64,000 bases of DNA, taken from NCBI RefSeq assembly GCF_036669915.1, contig NC_089320.1, positions 10,890,233 to 10,954,232 of the forward strand, in the 5' to 3' direction. Positions 50,801 through 62,800 of the stretch are shown here, piece after piece; the stretch's first letter is position 1; each line of letters opens with the position of its first letter. Source of the DNA: Pocillopora verrucosa. Lineage: Eukaryota; Cnidaria; Anthozoa; Scleractinia; Pocilloporidae. The notes beneath the pieces are model-generated. The model saw only the letters and a list, made by a program, of their open reading frames with translations. It was not told where the DNA came from and ran no database searches. A program made the translations under genes and the position numbers.

Positions 50801-53800
50801 TTGACCCCTCCCTTTGCAGGAGAAAAGCCAAGAGGGAATTTGGTTGAGAATTAGGCTCTACACTGAATGACACGCTGGAAACACTGCACATTTGGGAAAA
50901 GGCCAGCTTCAGTTCAGTTAATCTGACAATCATGAAAATGCTGTTGTTGTTGTTTTTTTTAAGGGGTCACTTGTAATTTTCCAAAGCCAAAATGGAGAAA
51001 GCTTGGATGTTTGGTGTCAGTTCATTCTTGCAAGCTGTAGGGCTCTACTCTGAGTAATCTTGTTCATCAACCCCTGACCACTTCCTCACAAGAAATGCTT
51101 TTTGCCATTGACTGAGAGGCTAGGAACGTCACATCTTAGACCCTCCACACAGTGAATTTCAACCAGCGCATTCTTGACTTGTTACTTAATCAGGACAGAT
51201 CTTCTTCACCCAAAACCTTTGAAAAGATCAGGGAAGATGTATCCTAACTGCAATACCAATTACAAAATAATTTCCTAGAAATTACTTCACTTAAACTTGG
51301 CATCCTCTCTATCCACCTTATTCAGCCCAGTTCTGTAGTCCATATCGTCTTCCAGTCTATTGTGCTTGTTTCTAAATTTCAACTTGCCAAATTCCTTCCA
51401 TACTGACATTTCAAGCTCATGCAGGCAATCACACCACAACTCTGCTGAGGCACACTCTCAGATTAACACCCCTAAGAAACTTCAAAATTACAATCCACAA
51501 TCCACCTAGAAATGTTACTCATGAGAATCAACATCTCAACTGCATTTTCTCTACAGTACAGTAAGAAACACACCCACCCTACTTCAGAGCAAAGATAAGC
51601 TACATGACAATTAATGGCTATCAAATTAGTTTCAGCTCAAATTGAGTGACTTTCCAATAATTTGTCACCATTAGAACTCTTTGGACTGACTTGTTTATTT
51701 GAATCACCACTATTCAACACCCCAAGAAGTGGAAAGTGATGATAGGTTGCAATAACAAAACGCCATTTGATCAAAAATTATATTTTGGTAATGGCTGTTG
51801 TCAAATTATGCTTCACAGCATTGACTGCAATAATATTAAACGCCAAGACATGTAAAAGTGCATATCTCTTACTAGCCACAAAAATCCCAAATTCATTAGT
51901 TTGGAAAACATTTTCAACAAGTCAGCTTATATTTAAAATATTCTTAATGATTGGAGACTTTCATTCATGTGAAATGTCATGTGGGGTAGCTTTTAGACTT
52001 CACTGTTTGATTAGTCTGGCAAACACCTGCAACTTAGTCCCATGTTTCCCACACCTCTTACTCCTACAACTCGTGTTTTCTTTGGGTTCTCATTGGCCCC
52101 TTGCAAATCTCCTTTATTGTTGTTGTTTTTTTGATACTTGTTGAAAAGCTCTCTAACTGTTAGATAGACCAATGACTTCAACAATCTAGATCACAACAAA
52201 AAATTAAAAGCTAATTTAATTCTACTGTGCTCTATTTCAGAGGGAGAAATTTGATTGCATCATTAAAATCTGTATAGCACTAAATTTGCATGTGTAAATA
52301 TTACAAATTTCAAGTAAAATCACTTTCCAAAGGCGAACTTATCATTTCCCTTTAGTTCAAGAAACCTTCTTTTTAGACTATACTGCAGAATGCCACTAAG
52401 TTCATTGCACCAAAGGATATAGAGCATTTACTGTTTAAACTATAATAATAGTATACTAGTAACATTGTTCAATGCATCAAGGGTGGGCACCTTCATGACC
52501 TAGTATTTCACTACTATAACCATCTCATACTACCAGGTGGCAACCATGATCACATATAACACCAAAACCTGACCAATTAAGGCAAACTATCAGACCTTTC
52601 TTCAACATAATCTTTCAGGAATAATTTGGATACATTTCAAATTGTACCCCAAGATAGAATCCATCAAGAAAGAACACGATTTCAGAGAGAAAAGTCAAAA
52701 ACAGAATCGTGCCACAGGAGGCTTTACATAACTTGTGACCCGTTTAGGCCCAATAACTGGAAAGGTCTTTCCACACTGATATGGATTAAGTCTAAACTCA
52801 GGTTGAATTGCTAGAAACTTTCAAAGAGTAATTGTTGTAATGCATAGTTTTCTTCTAAAATAGACATCTTCTTAACTCAGGTCAACCTCTCAATCTAGGA
52901 AACCAACGAGGGAGTAGCTGAATGGCTATGAATGTGCCGAATAACCAGAAAAATTGACAATTCATCATTTGTGATTGCTTAGTAATACAAGGCTTTGAAT
53001 GAGGTTATTCTTCCATTAGTAATCTAGTTCTCACTGAGAGTTATTCACTTCTTTCTTTGCCTTGCCATGTAGGTAAAATACAATCTAACATCTCCTTGTA
53101 GAAAGGCCCAAATATCAGCTGGCACGATTCAGGTATAAGTATAGAATTCAGTCACTATACACTATTCATTTAAGCAATTCCATTACCTTGGAAATCTTCA
53201 ACTAGGGAATTTTGATAATATGAGGATTTTTAATTCTCATCACACTGATTGCAAGTCAGACTCTTAGCTCAGAGACAACACAGCTAGCAGACATGAATTT
53301 GACCACTAAACTGTAGATGTAGTAGATAACCTAATGGTCACTCGTCTTCTCATGAACAACGCTAGGATGTAACATCAAAATTTGAATACTAAATTTTGCT
53401 GGAAATGGTTACATACATACATCAAAAGACATTCTTTAACTTCTGAATGACACTGAAAGAATAACCAATTTGACATATGGCGTTTAAAATGTAACATTGT
53501 TTTGATGCTACCTTTTTAAAGCAGGTGCATCTCAAGTAGGTTCATCTACCCTAGTAAAATATGCCAAGGCACAACCACACACTGCATCACCAGCTTATAA
53601 CAAGCCAAATGGTACAGATATCAGCCTAAAGCAGTATCATCACTGCCAACACTGCTATCGTAGCGAGGTTCCTTTGCTTCAAAACAGGCCCTTGTTCATA
53701 TAAAGCCTCCTCATATAATCTATAAAACCACAAGGACTCAAACTGATTGCTGTCGTACTCAACTGTTCTAAATAATCACCCAAGAAAATCTGCATCTATA

Positions 53801-55974
53801 CTCAATTTAAGTGCATGCATGCCTCAGACTCAAGATGGCCTATTGATCACTTTGATGAGGACACATAAAGATAGCTAACAAAAAATGTTCACTTCTTAAG
53901 GCAGAGATCTGAATGACATTTGCATACTATAGTAATTTCTAAGGAAAGGCTTCCCCTGCAAAGATCAATCACCAAAAGCAAAGGGTATTTATCCAGACTT
54001 TTTAAGCATCTGCCTGTAGAACTTTGCTTTTCCAAGGTCAGTGCTAAATAATGACCTTTGGTATGACACAGCCAAAAGGTGTGGAGTATCATTTCCTATT
54101 TGCTGTCTGCATAGAATCTTCTGCATTTACAGCACTCCACTCACTCACTGTAAGTTAGTGTTATGTAATTGCCAATTTCAAATCACTCTCCCTTCTTCCA
54201 TCTCATCAGGATCAGAAATATGCTCAAATGTTTTATCTTGCTTGTTGATTAGAACTGTTAGAAGGGTGGTTTGACATCTTTGTGGTCACTTTCTCTAGTT
54301 CTCTCAATGACCTCTCTCTCAAGATTAGAATGTCAGGGTCCACCTTGAAGATACTCCCATTTGAATTATGGTCCCATTTTAGACACAAGCCAAATTAGGT
54401 CTCGGGTGTGGTGCATGTTCACAGTAGTAACTCTTTCACACGAAAAACTAATTTAGGTGGAAAAGTCTGGAAGCTTTTGGAGCCCTTGGTAGATATGTCC
54501 AAATGTATCCAAGGAAACTTATCTTTTTTCTGAGAAAATAACTGAAGTGGAGATATATTCATGGTGCCATTCAGTGGTAAGAGGCTGATAGAGGAATCAA
54601 ACTGATGCAGATTAATCTTGTTCAAGATTCGCTTGTGCAATTGCCAGAATTACCATCTGAAGGTTCCATTTCCTACAACACTTTAATTTTCTGAAATCTG
54701 ATCACTCTTTGTCCTGGAAGTTCTATATCTTTTCAGGTGATCAATTTTCCCTTCAAGAATGGTCTTGGTTAGGACCACAAGGTTGTTTTTAAAATGTAAT
54801 ACAAGGGCAACTTTCTCACATCAACAAAGGGGATGTCTAAGTCAGCTCATCAAGCTTACAGTTCTAATAGTTAATGGATTTGCGCTTGCTTTCGAAGCCC
54901 AGAAAAGAAAAGATTGGTATGAAAGGATGAAGGGAGTAGTGGGGTGATGATTTGATAGGTTATTTCAGTAGTAACACAGTGATTCATACTGATACATTTA
55001 TTCACCCAAATGCTTTGATAAAGCAAAATTTCACACAAAAATGTGTCTCAGGAAACAGGATATTACCTTTGCCACAATCTGGTCCATTTCTTCTTTCATC
55101 CCTGTCAACCTTTGTTGATGTCTGCCTCAATTACACAAAGCACTGTGTCCCTCACTAACATTAAAATTTAACTATTTTCACAAAGTATGGTAAATCAACT
55201 CGCATTAGTCACACAGGCTTTCCATTTTGAGTGCCGAGACATTCTGGTCCACTTCTCATGAGCTGCAAAGAAATGATATTGAATTTCCCGATGGCAAACA
55301 ACGCTTCTACGTCATTTGATATTTGCCAACCCAATTTACTTACGTTCGCACATGCTTTAACCGCCTGTTAACCTAAAAGGCAAGATCTAACCAAAACTAT
55401 CTTTTCTATTAGTCAGTAGAAAATTTCCCATTACGTTCCATTTCCTGGATACTAAAAATAGGGAATGATACAACCAAAAAGGGGCTCAATTAGCGACATT
55501 ACGTGATGGAATGCAAGTAGAATCTGAGCAAATTTCCATTACCAGATTACCGCCTTTGTTTGCTACTCTTGAATAGCAACAACGCTAAAACTTCGAAAAT
55601 CGACTGGATACAGTTGAGGGTCTTTTTTCAGTAAATCTCGGTACATTTCATCGTAGGTTGTATCAAATGAATAAATGTTTGGTCGATCCGGAGCTGGGCC
55701 GGGCAACTTCACTTGAACTCCTGAACCAAATGACTTCACATTGAAACCGCGCTTGCTGAAACAAAAGAAACGAAAAAACACATTCCTAACGCAATTCTTC
55801 CCTCAAAAAGCAAACCGACCATGGCCAATCGTTGGCCTAACAAACAACTACATAAAAGTGTCTCTTTAGAAACTTTTCTGGACGTGAAACGCTTTACCTT
55901 AAGAAATTATGAGCTTCCATACTGCGGTTTTGGTTACTGGAGCAAACGACGGCGATTCTTAACTTTAGAACCAT
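47821..55974 (-). CDS. SSU72: RNA polymerase II CTD phosphatase SSU72
   Basis: Five exons: 55898-55974, 55612-55755, 49264-49403, 48549-48667, 47821-47922. They sum to 582 nt, giving 193 residues (human 194). The N-terminus MVLKLRIAVVCSSNQNRSME carries the low-molecular-weight-phosphatase loop Cys11-x5-Arg17-Ser18, and DIQDNHEEA carries the catalytic aspartate (Asp139/Asp142). Other conserved text is SKRGFNVKSFGSG, VKLPGPAPDRPN, QNGILHMLDRN, LGAFLICEMCQ and the C-terminus LLHTVAFY. SSU72 removes Ser5 and Ser7 phosphates from the Pol II CTD and works in 3'-end processing (family knowledge). The exon 2 donor CT|GTATCC is weak but gives the conserved LY-x-QNG joint. Intron 2 is 6.2 kb. The gene is divergent from NAA38. 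Confidence 0.97.
49404..55611. other. SSU72 intron 2 (6.2 kb)
   Basis: I see no nested gene. The sequence is AT-rich; open frames on both strands are under 130 codons and have no recognisable motif. Only weak repeat-like stretches are visible. Confidence 0.6.
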
Positions 55975-56272
55975 GTTTGACAGGTTCAGTGGCATTAAAT
56001 TTTAAATAAGAGACAAACAAGGAAAACTTAGGATTACTAAGAAAAAATTGATGGTATTATCCAAGAGAAAAACCTTTCGAAGACAACGATGAAACGGATT
56101 TTCCTTCAAACCCTTTATCACGAAACTATCCAAGATGGACTCCTTGAAAAAAGCTTCAACGCAATAGGATTTACGTCATAAAAAGATGATTGGTCAATTG
56201 AAACATCCTGGCAACCGCCCTTGAACATACGGGAAGTCTCCTACTTAGTCCTTACCAGACGTAGAGGAAAAC
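55975..56272. promoter_or_regulatory. Shared SSU72 / NAA38 bidirectional promoter
   Basis: The SSU72 and NAA38 start codons face away from each other across 298 bp, leaving no room for separate upstream regions. No TATA box stands out at a sensible distance. The call rests on geometry. Confidence 0.6.
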
Positions 56273-58063
56273 ATGGCGGACGGAGTGGAAGAGGCGACAG
56301 ATGTGGTAACATCTATATTCATTTTGCGAGAATATTTCCAGCAAGGGTCTTTTGCATTTAAGTAATATTTTATCTTATTTTGCATAATATGCAGCTTCTT
56401 GAGGAAAAAAAGGAATCAAGCCCATCGTCTAATGTGGTATGTTTCCCAGACACTGGTTCTTAGTCGTAGAATGGACAAACTCGATAACAATCTTTGCTCT
56501 ACTTTAATATCAATGGTATTTTTTCTTTTTAATCAATGCGAAATACTTCTTTTGAGTATTTTGAATTTTACGTATCTCTAATTTGTGATTTGGTGGCAAT
56601 TTAGCTCATTGCCCCTACTGACAAGTGAATGGTTACAAAAAAAACAAAAACCTTAAAACCCATCAAAGTTCATCCTGCTATACATCAGGCTTTGTTTAAA
56701 TTGTTGGTTTCGAGCATTAAATTTATGGTATTTCAAGATTGTAATTTGAAAGTTTTGAAACGCAAGCTCTGAAATATCAGGAAACAAAACAGACTGAAAT
56801 GGTTTTCGAACTAGGACGTATGCTCTCATGCCCTAGAGTTAGATTTCAAAATGTTACTTCAGGCTGGTAAAGAAACCAGGCGTTTTGATAATCAGGCCCC
56901 ATGTGCAGGAGTTGAACCCAGGCCACATCAGAGGGAGACAAGGGTTATTACCACTGTAGGGCCATCCCTGTTCCTCCTACAGGGGTGTAGGATTAACATT
57001 GTAGATAGGCTATCTTTACTTAGTATGCTAAAAATATTTTTGAAGTAAGCTTTGCTGTATGACAATCTCACTATAGTACTGTGCCATTTCTCTTTAATTA
57101 GGAGACAGAATTTAATGGTGACAACCCAGAAAAAAGTGAAAAAAGGAAACTCCTAGAGTCATGGCTTAACAAGATCATGAGAATAAAGATCTCTGATGGA
57201 AGAACATTAATTGGTTCCTTCCTATGCACTGATCAAGATAGGAATATAATTTTAGGATCATGTCAGGAGTTTGTTGGTTCTTCAGGTACTGAAACTTTTC
57301 ATTAATTTATTGGTAAAGTGGTTCACCATTCATCCATTCATGGTGCTTATCTCTGATTCTGGCTACCTATGATTGGTGGCATACCACAATTCCCAAGTGG
57401 GATGTGAGTCACCCACAGGTACCCCTCCCTCCCCTCCAGTGTTTTGTTAAGCTTTTCCTTGCAGTCATTTGTATTCCTGGGTGGAGAGGGGTAGTGTTAA
57501 TGTAAATTGTCTTCCCTTATGTGAACATGGCATTTGTGTGGGATGACATAAGCTGGAGAGTGAGTTAAGTTAAGTTAGACATTTGTCTATTTAGAAAGTC
57601 ATTCCATTCATTTTACACTTGATTCCTGCAACACTATACCAACTGTCTTGATAGAACAAACCCAAAGCTACCATGTGATAATTTGGTTTTATCAACTGAG
57701 TTGATGATGTAGAGCTACTCTGTCTTTCTCCCATCCTCACCTTAACTCCCGGACACGATTGACATGTAACTTCTCCCTTAAATATTCATTCATTATCCAG
57801 CAAACAGGTTAAGAGAGTAGTCAAACTTATCAGGTAGAAGTTGTCATCTTGATCTAACACCAAATTCTCATCACCAGTTTATAAGGAAATGTGTAGCAGC
57901 TAAAGGAGAGAATTGAAAATCACATCTTTGGGAGTTAAAGGGTTAACTACTTGTCCTTTCTTTTTTTAATGTTCATGCAGATGAGAAAGAAGAGCCACGG
58001 ATTCTTGGTTTAGCCATGGTGCCAGGAAAACACATTGTTTCTATTGAAGTTGATGTGGAGTGA
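56273..58063 (+). CDS. NAA38: N-alpha-acetyltransferase 38, NatC auxiliary subunit (LSMD1)
   Basis: Three exons: 56273-56305, 57102-57285, 57981-58063. They sum to 300 nt, giving 99 residues. The protein begins [18 protein letters not shown] and then has an Sm-like fold: [40 protein letters not shown], and after the last intron [20 protein letters not shown]. The DGRTLxGxFLCTDxDxNxILG and [18 protein letters not shown] blocks are diagnostic for NAA38. It partners NAA30 and NAA35 in NatC, which acetylates N-terminal Met followed by hydrophobic residues (family knowledge). The first exon is very short (11 codons), and its ATG context acATGg is favourable. An AATAAA at 58725-58730 is a possible poly(A) signal. 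Confidence 0.95.
56855..56990 (-). mobile_element. tRNA-derived SINE in NAA38 intron 1
   Basis: The minus strand has GGATGGCCCTACAGTGGTAA (A-box-like) and, about 40 bases on, CTGGGTTCAACTCCTGCACA, a near-perfect B box (GGTTCRANTCC). A conserved tail follows (GCCTGATTATC, AAACGCCTGG). Confidence 0.6.
57340..57580. mobile_element. SINE-like body related to 44125-44325
   Basis: CTGGGTGGAGAGGGGTAGTG then AATTGTCTTCCC parallels CAGTTGGGGAGAGGCAGTGT then AGTGTCTTGCC near 44212. The tRNA-like head is not recognisable here. It lies in NAA38 intron 2. Confidence 0.4.
57739..57946. mobile_element. piggyBac-like MITE, type I
   Basis: It starts CCTTAACTCCCGGACAC and ends GGGAGTTAAAGGGTTAA. The interior (AAACTTATCAGGTAGAAGTT, GTAGCAGCTAAAGGAGAGAA) matches 5513-5722. 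It lies in NAA38 intron 2, about 35 bp before the last exon. Confidence 0.75.
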
Positions 58064-59581
58064 TGTTGATGTACATTATCAGTGAAAATGAGGCAAGCAG
58101 AGACACAGCTGTACCTTTCCTTAGCATGGGAAAGCTTGAATCAGGACTTGGAAAAGAAGTAAACATTTGTGGAGTGCACACCTTTCTCAGTGCAATTGTA
58201 GAGCCACTCTTATGGGAAGCGACAATTTACACAATCCCTGGTGGCAGAATATGGTTGATCTGGTTGACTGACAACCTGAGGTTGGTTGAAACCAAGGAAG
58301 CCTCTCTGAAGTTGAAAGTTATTCAAGCAGAATGACCATTCAGACATTTTGTTGACAGCACAGTCAAAGGGAATGAGGTTCTCTGGTGTCTCACTACCAA
58401 CTAATAATTTTCTTGAACTTAAGCAAGTTATTTCAATTTGCAGAAATGATGGTCTTATAAGAAGGTTAATCCTTTAATTTTCCTTTTTCTGAAAGAGCCA
58501 AACTTGTTCTAAGATCAACTGTTAGACTTCTTATGCCTAAGATCTACACATCAATTCTTTCCAGTACCTGCCATAAATGTCTTAAAATTTTAGTAGTAAG
58601 AATTTGGCTTTAAATGCCAATCAATATCCCTAAGCTCATATATTTCTCCACATCAGCTTTCTGCTCAAAAAAGGTGCTGGTGACCATTGCAATTCCTGAT
58701 CATAGTAGGAACTTTAGTACACTAAATAAATCAAGATTTTTTTTATTCATTTGTCAAAGTGCGTGTTATCTTAAAATTTACTTAAAACATTCTATTTGAA
58801 ACTACACACAAATTCAAAAGTGAACTTATCTTTCCAACCCTCTCACACCCAAGTTCTCTCAAGTAATTCTCCTTGCCATCTGCCATACAATTCTTATGGT
58901 GTTAGAGCAGAGAATTTTGAATTGGATCAACCAGTTATCCCCTAATTGATACTTTCTTTTATTCTCACCTCTTGTCAGCTTGATATTTTTGTGATAATGT
59001 TATGCAATGGTCTGCCTTGGAATTGGTCACACATGGGAGTTAAAGGGTTAAATAAATATACCCTTTGTTATAATATACCACAAAAAGAAAACCAACAAAC
59101 AAACTAAATCACCAAAAAAAATTGTTTCATATTCTATCAAAACCTTTTTCTCTGAACAACAGTCAACCATGGCATTACAAACTTCCATAATTTCTGAACA
59201 ATGATTGATTTTATTCATTGCTATTTTTATACTCTGCCATTCTATGTCAAGCCATAAACTCCCAGCTGGTGATAGTTATAATCTGCGAAAACTTTAAAAT
59301 TATTGTACAATTGAAAGCATCTAACAGATATTCTGTTCAGGTAGCAACCAAACAGGAATTTTGTGTACTGCTGCAAACTTGCTTTAACCATAATAAACCT
59401 ATGAAAATCTCAGTGCTTTATTGCTTTAGTAAAGGAACAGGAGGCTCTTTTTCTTCTTCAGAAACATTTGCACCAATGTTCAGCCCCAACCAGCGGGACG
59501 GGTAATCACTTTATCAGCTCACATAGTGAAGAAGTTTCATCAGAAGAAGGAAAGTTCAGTCCCTTTACAACTGACTAATGC
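58064..59581. other. Intergenic region between NAA38 and the LIM gene
   Basis: The region holds the NAA38 3' UTR, a type II MITE (58834-59051) and otherwise AT-rich sequence. I see no further gene. Confidence 0.6.
58834..59051. mobile_element. piggyBac-like MITE, type II
   Basis: The left end is CAACCCTCTCACACCCAAG and the right end is GGGAGTTAAAGGGTTAA. The interior is type II (CTGCCATACAATTCTTATGG, TTGGATCAACCAGTTATCCC). It is about 218 bp. Confidence 0.7.
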
Positions 59582-59587
59582 TTTATT
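59582..59587 (-). promoter_or_regulatory. Candidate poly(A) signal of the LIM gene
   Basis: AATAAA on the minus strand lies about 285 bp past the LIM-gene stop codon. Confidence 0.4.
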
Positions 59588-59872
59588 CTTACCCTGAGAC
59601 AAGACTTTTCTATACAACCGTTTAGAAAACAAATCACTTATACTAATTTCTAAAAACAGTCCAAACAAGTTAAGGAAACTTCTTCCATGACAATCAAGCT
59701 GGTGCTGAATTTCAAAGTCAGAGACTGTGTTCCTTGACACTGCAGACACAATGAATTTCTGACAACTATTCCCAGTTAACAATGAAGTAGTTAATTATAA
59801 TAACATAACCATTGATAATACATTGTCCTCATTCACAAAGTCAGCTTCTACTTGTTAGTAACCACACAGGTC

Positions 59873-62800
59873 TCATAGTTCAGTTGTCAAAGGCCGTGCT
59901 GGCCTATAATCTAGTTCAGCTGTCATCTTCTGAACACGGATTGCGTTGCAGTCTTGACATAGAAGGTGATTGTCCAAAGGATAACAGCCAGAGCCACCCT
60001 TCTCTGCTGATAAAGGGGCACTGCAGTCCTAAAACAACCAAAAACTAGATGGTAACTAATGTGGGAAAGTAACTATAAATGTGTTTATGATGGCAGGTGT
60101 CTAAATACCTCTTATTAGCCAAGTTAGCGGTCCACACTATAAGTTATAGACCAAATATTTTCTGGTCAAATTTATGGCCTATGCATGAAGTGTGAAAGCT
60201 ATTAAATCAGAGCAGAAAGAAATGAGTTTCTGTAACTTACAGTACAAACAGAGAAAACGAGGTTAGCAGGATGTTCATTATATCTTTGGGTTCAAATAGA
60301 GGAAAAAGATTTCCATTCACAAACTTTTGACTTCAGTTGGCCGTACAGTCAAATACAGCAAGCTTAATAGCGTACATGTATACTAACTGTGAGGTATAAT
60401 AATACACAATAATTTTTAAGACAGTGCGAAACAGTTTCTGCACTCTGAAGAATAAAGCCTTCATTTTTATGCTAAGGAGAAATTAGAGGCTAATCAGTCT
60501 CAGGGGTCAAGGGGTTAAAGGTTTTCATCTGATTAATAACAATTTTTGATGACCTTAACCCTTTAATTCCCTGATCAAATTTGTAATTCTTTTGACTGTT
60601 AACCATACAATTCTTATAATGTTAGTTCAGAGAATTTAGTATTGGATCAACTTATTAACCCCAAATTGATATTTTTTTATTCTCATCACTTATCTGATTG
60701 ATATTGTATTGATATTGTAAGGAGAAATTCTGTCTTGGTCACTCATGGGAGTTAAAGGGTTAAATTATAGGAACTAAAGATACTGTGATGGGGCTTCTTG
60801 AACCATTTAACTCCCATAATCTATATGGTAATTCCCCCTTCTGGCTGCTTAACATTTCCCTACTAGTTTGTCAGGATAATTTGGTATGAACCTCCAGCTG
60901 ACAAGTTTGCAAAAATTATTCTCTTTGCAAGATTATGTAAACTATTCAATTTGTGAAAGAACCTTTAAGTATCACTTGTGATATTTGAAGAGTTAAAAGT
61001 CACAAAATTCTTGTGAGTCTTTAAAAACAGACTTACTTAAGGTCTCCAATTCAATATTAAAAAGGTTTTGTATATCTAACCTCACAAACATAGCACTTGA
61101 CATGAAAATCCTTATTCATTGAGACAATACGAACAGTTTCTTCTTGACCCTGAAAGAACATTGAACAACATTAATTTGAGTGTAAAATAGAATACAGGAA
61201 AATATATGTTTTATTACATATTCTAGCGTGTAATATTGATGACTAGTTTTGCAAGTTGTGGGGTATTTTGATGGGCCTGTAAGGTGGGTCAAAATACAAA
61301 CAAAAACTTTAGGCACTTTTTGAGAAGGTGGGAAGGTAAAGAAGATACAGAAGCAGAGCATGCACAGCCAACAAGTCTTTTTTCAGAGAAAAATAACCAA
61401 CTGCCTTAATATTGCATGATATTTGTATTCATATTGCATATAATTTGTACTTGTCATTACTCAGTGCAGTTGGATATTATGTTGCAGTATGAAACAGCAA
61501 ACATGTAGTGAGGTCACAAAATTACACACTTTTCAAGTGACATGTAATAATGACCATGGTTAACGGTATATCATTTTGACCAAAGATGTGAGAAACATAT
61601 TTTACATTAGAATAATTTTTTGGAGGGGGAAATGTAAAATGTGATAATCAGATTTTCATTTGTTTTACACACATTAATTATTGACATGCAAAAAGGAACA
61701 ACCAGATTTTTAAGGTAATGCATTAGAAAAAGTGAGAACAATCCTTAAATAATATTATTTAGTCTTGTTATCTAAGGATTTTTATGTAGCTGGCTAAAAT
61801 GTACTACTAAATAGAAAATTATTTACCTCTTCAGGGACTATAAGCTGATTGCAAGCTGCACATCTTGGAGAGTATTTCCTGTAATAAGAAAGAATTAAAC
61901 ACTTAGTTTCTGAAATATTGGCGGTCAAAATATTGACACATCAAGAAATAACAAATTTCCAGTGGAAACTTTGATTTTCTCTATTTTATTGCATTATATT
62001 AATTAGGTATGTTACAACTGGGGAAGGTAAAAACACTTACTGATTAAAAAAAAATCAAATTAACTGAAATCAGATTGGTGTTTTTCTTTTCCAACTTTTA
62101 TTGAATAAGTACAATAAATGTAATGATGATCATGATTATCAGTACTGTCATTACCATTAGAATTCTAATAGTAATCATTATTACAATCAAAAACTTGTCA
62201 TAACATAAATACCTATAGTAGTCCTCAATGCAATGGATTATATTAAAGTTGTCCACTGTGAACTGTATTCCATCAAGTTTTTTACTACAAACTTCACACA
62301 CAAAACAGTCTGGATGAAAACATTTCCCAGTGGCCCGTAGAATCTGATAACAGAATTTGGTACTGTAAATAAAATGGCATCAGCACTTCACTCCATAAAT
62401 AAAGTAAACATCTTAAAACTGAATAGATCTGTAGGAAATGACCCAAGAGTGGAATAGAGGGTATTACACCCTGCCCCTCACCCCACCCCCATCACACCTC
62501 ATCCTGCCCACCTTCCCCTGCCCCCATACCCCTGCAAAAGAGACTGAAAATCACACTTTTTCATACAATACAAGAAGTGAATGAAAATAACTCTGTATAC
62601 TTTATCTCGCTCCTCCAAAGCTAACTAAAAATGAATGTGAAAAAATTACAATTCTTTGGGCCTCTGTTCCCTTTTAAAGTTAAAATTTAATTTTTGGGAT
62701 TCAACCTTCAGTTTTCAAGCTTTAACTAATAATTTCACTCGTAGTTGAAAAAATTTCTCCCTTTTTTTAAGAGAGCACCCTTCAGCTAATAAGTTTGCTG

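Noticed and set aside
55563..55611. Read-through of SSU72 exon 2 (PVDFRSFSVVAIQE)
   Set aside because: It is not homologous to SSU72; splicing at 55612 to the exon at 49403 restores LYKQNGILHMLD, as in other SSU72 proteins.
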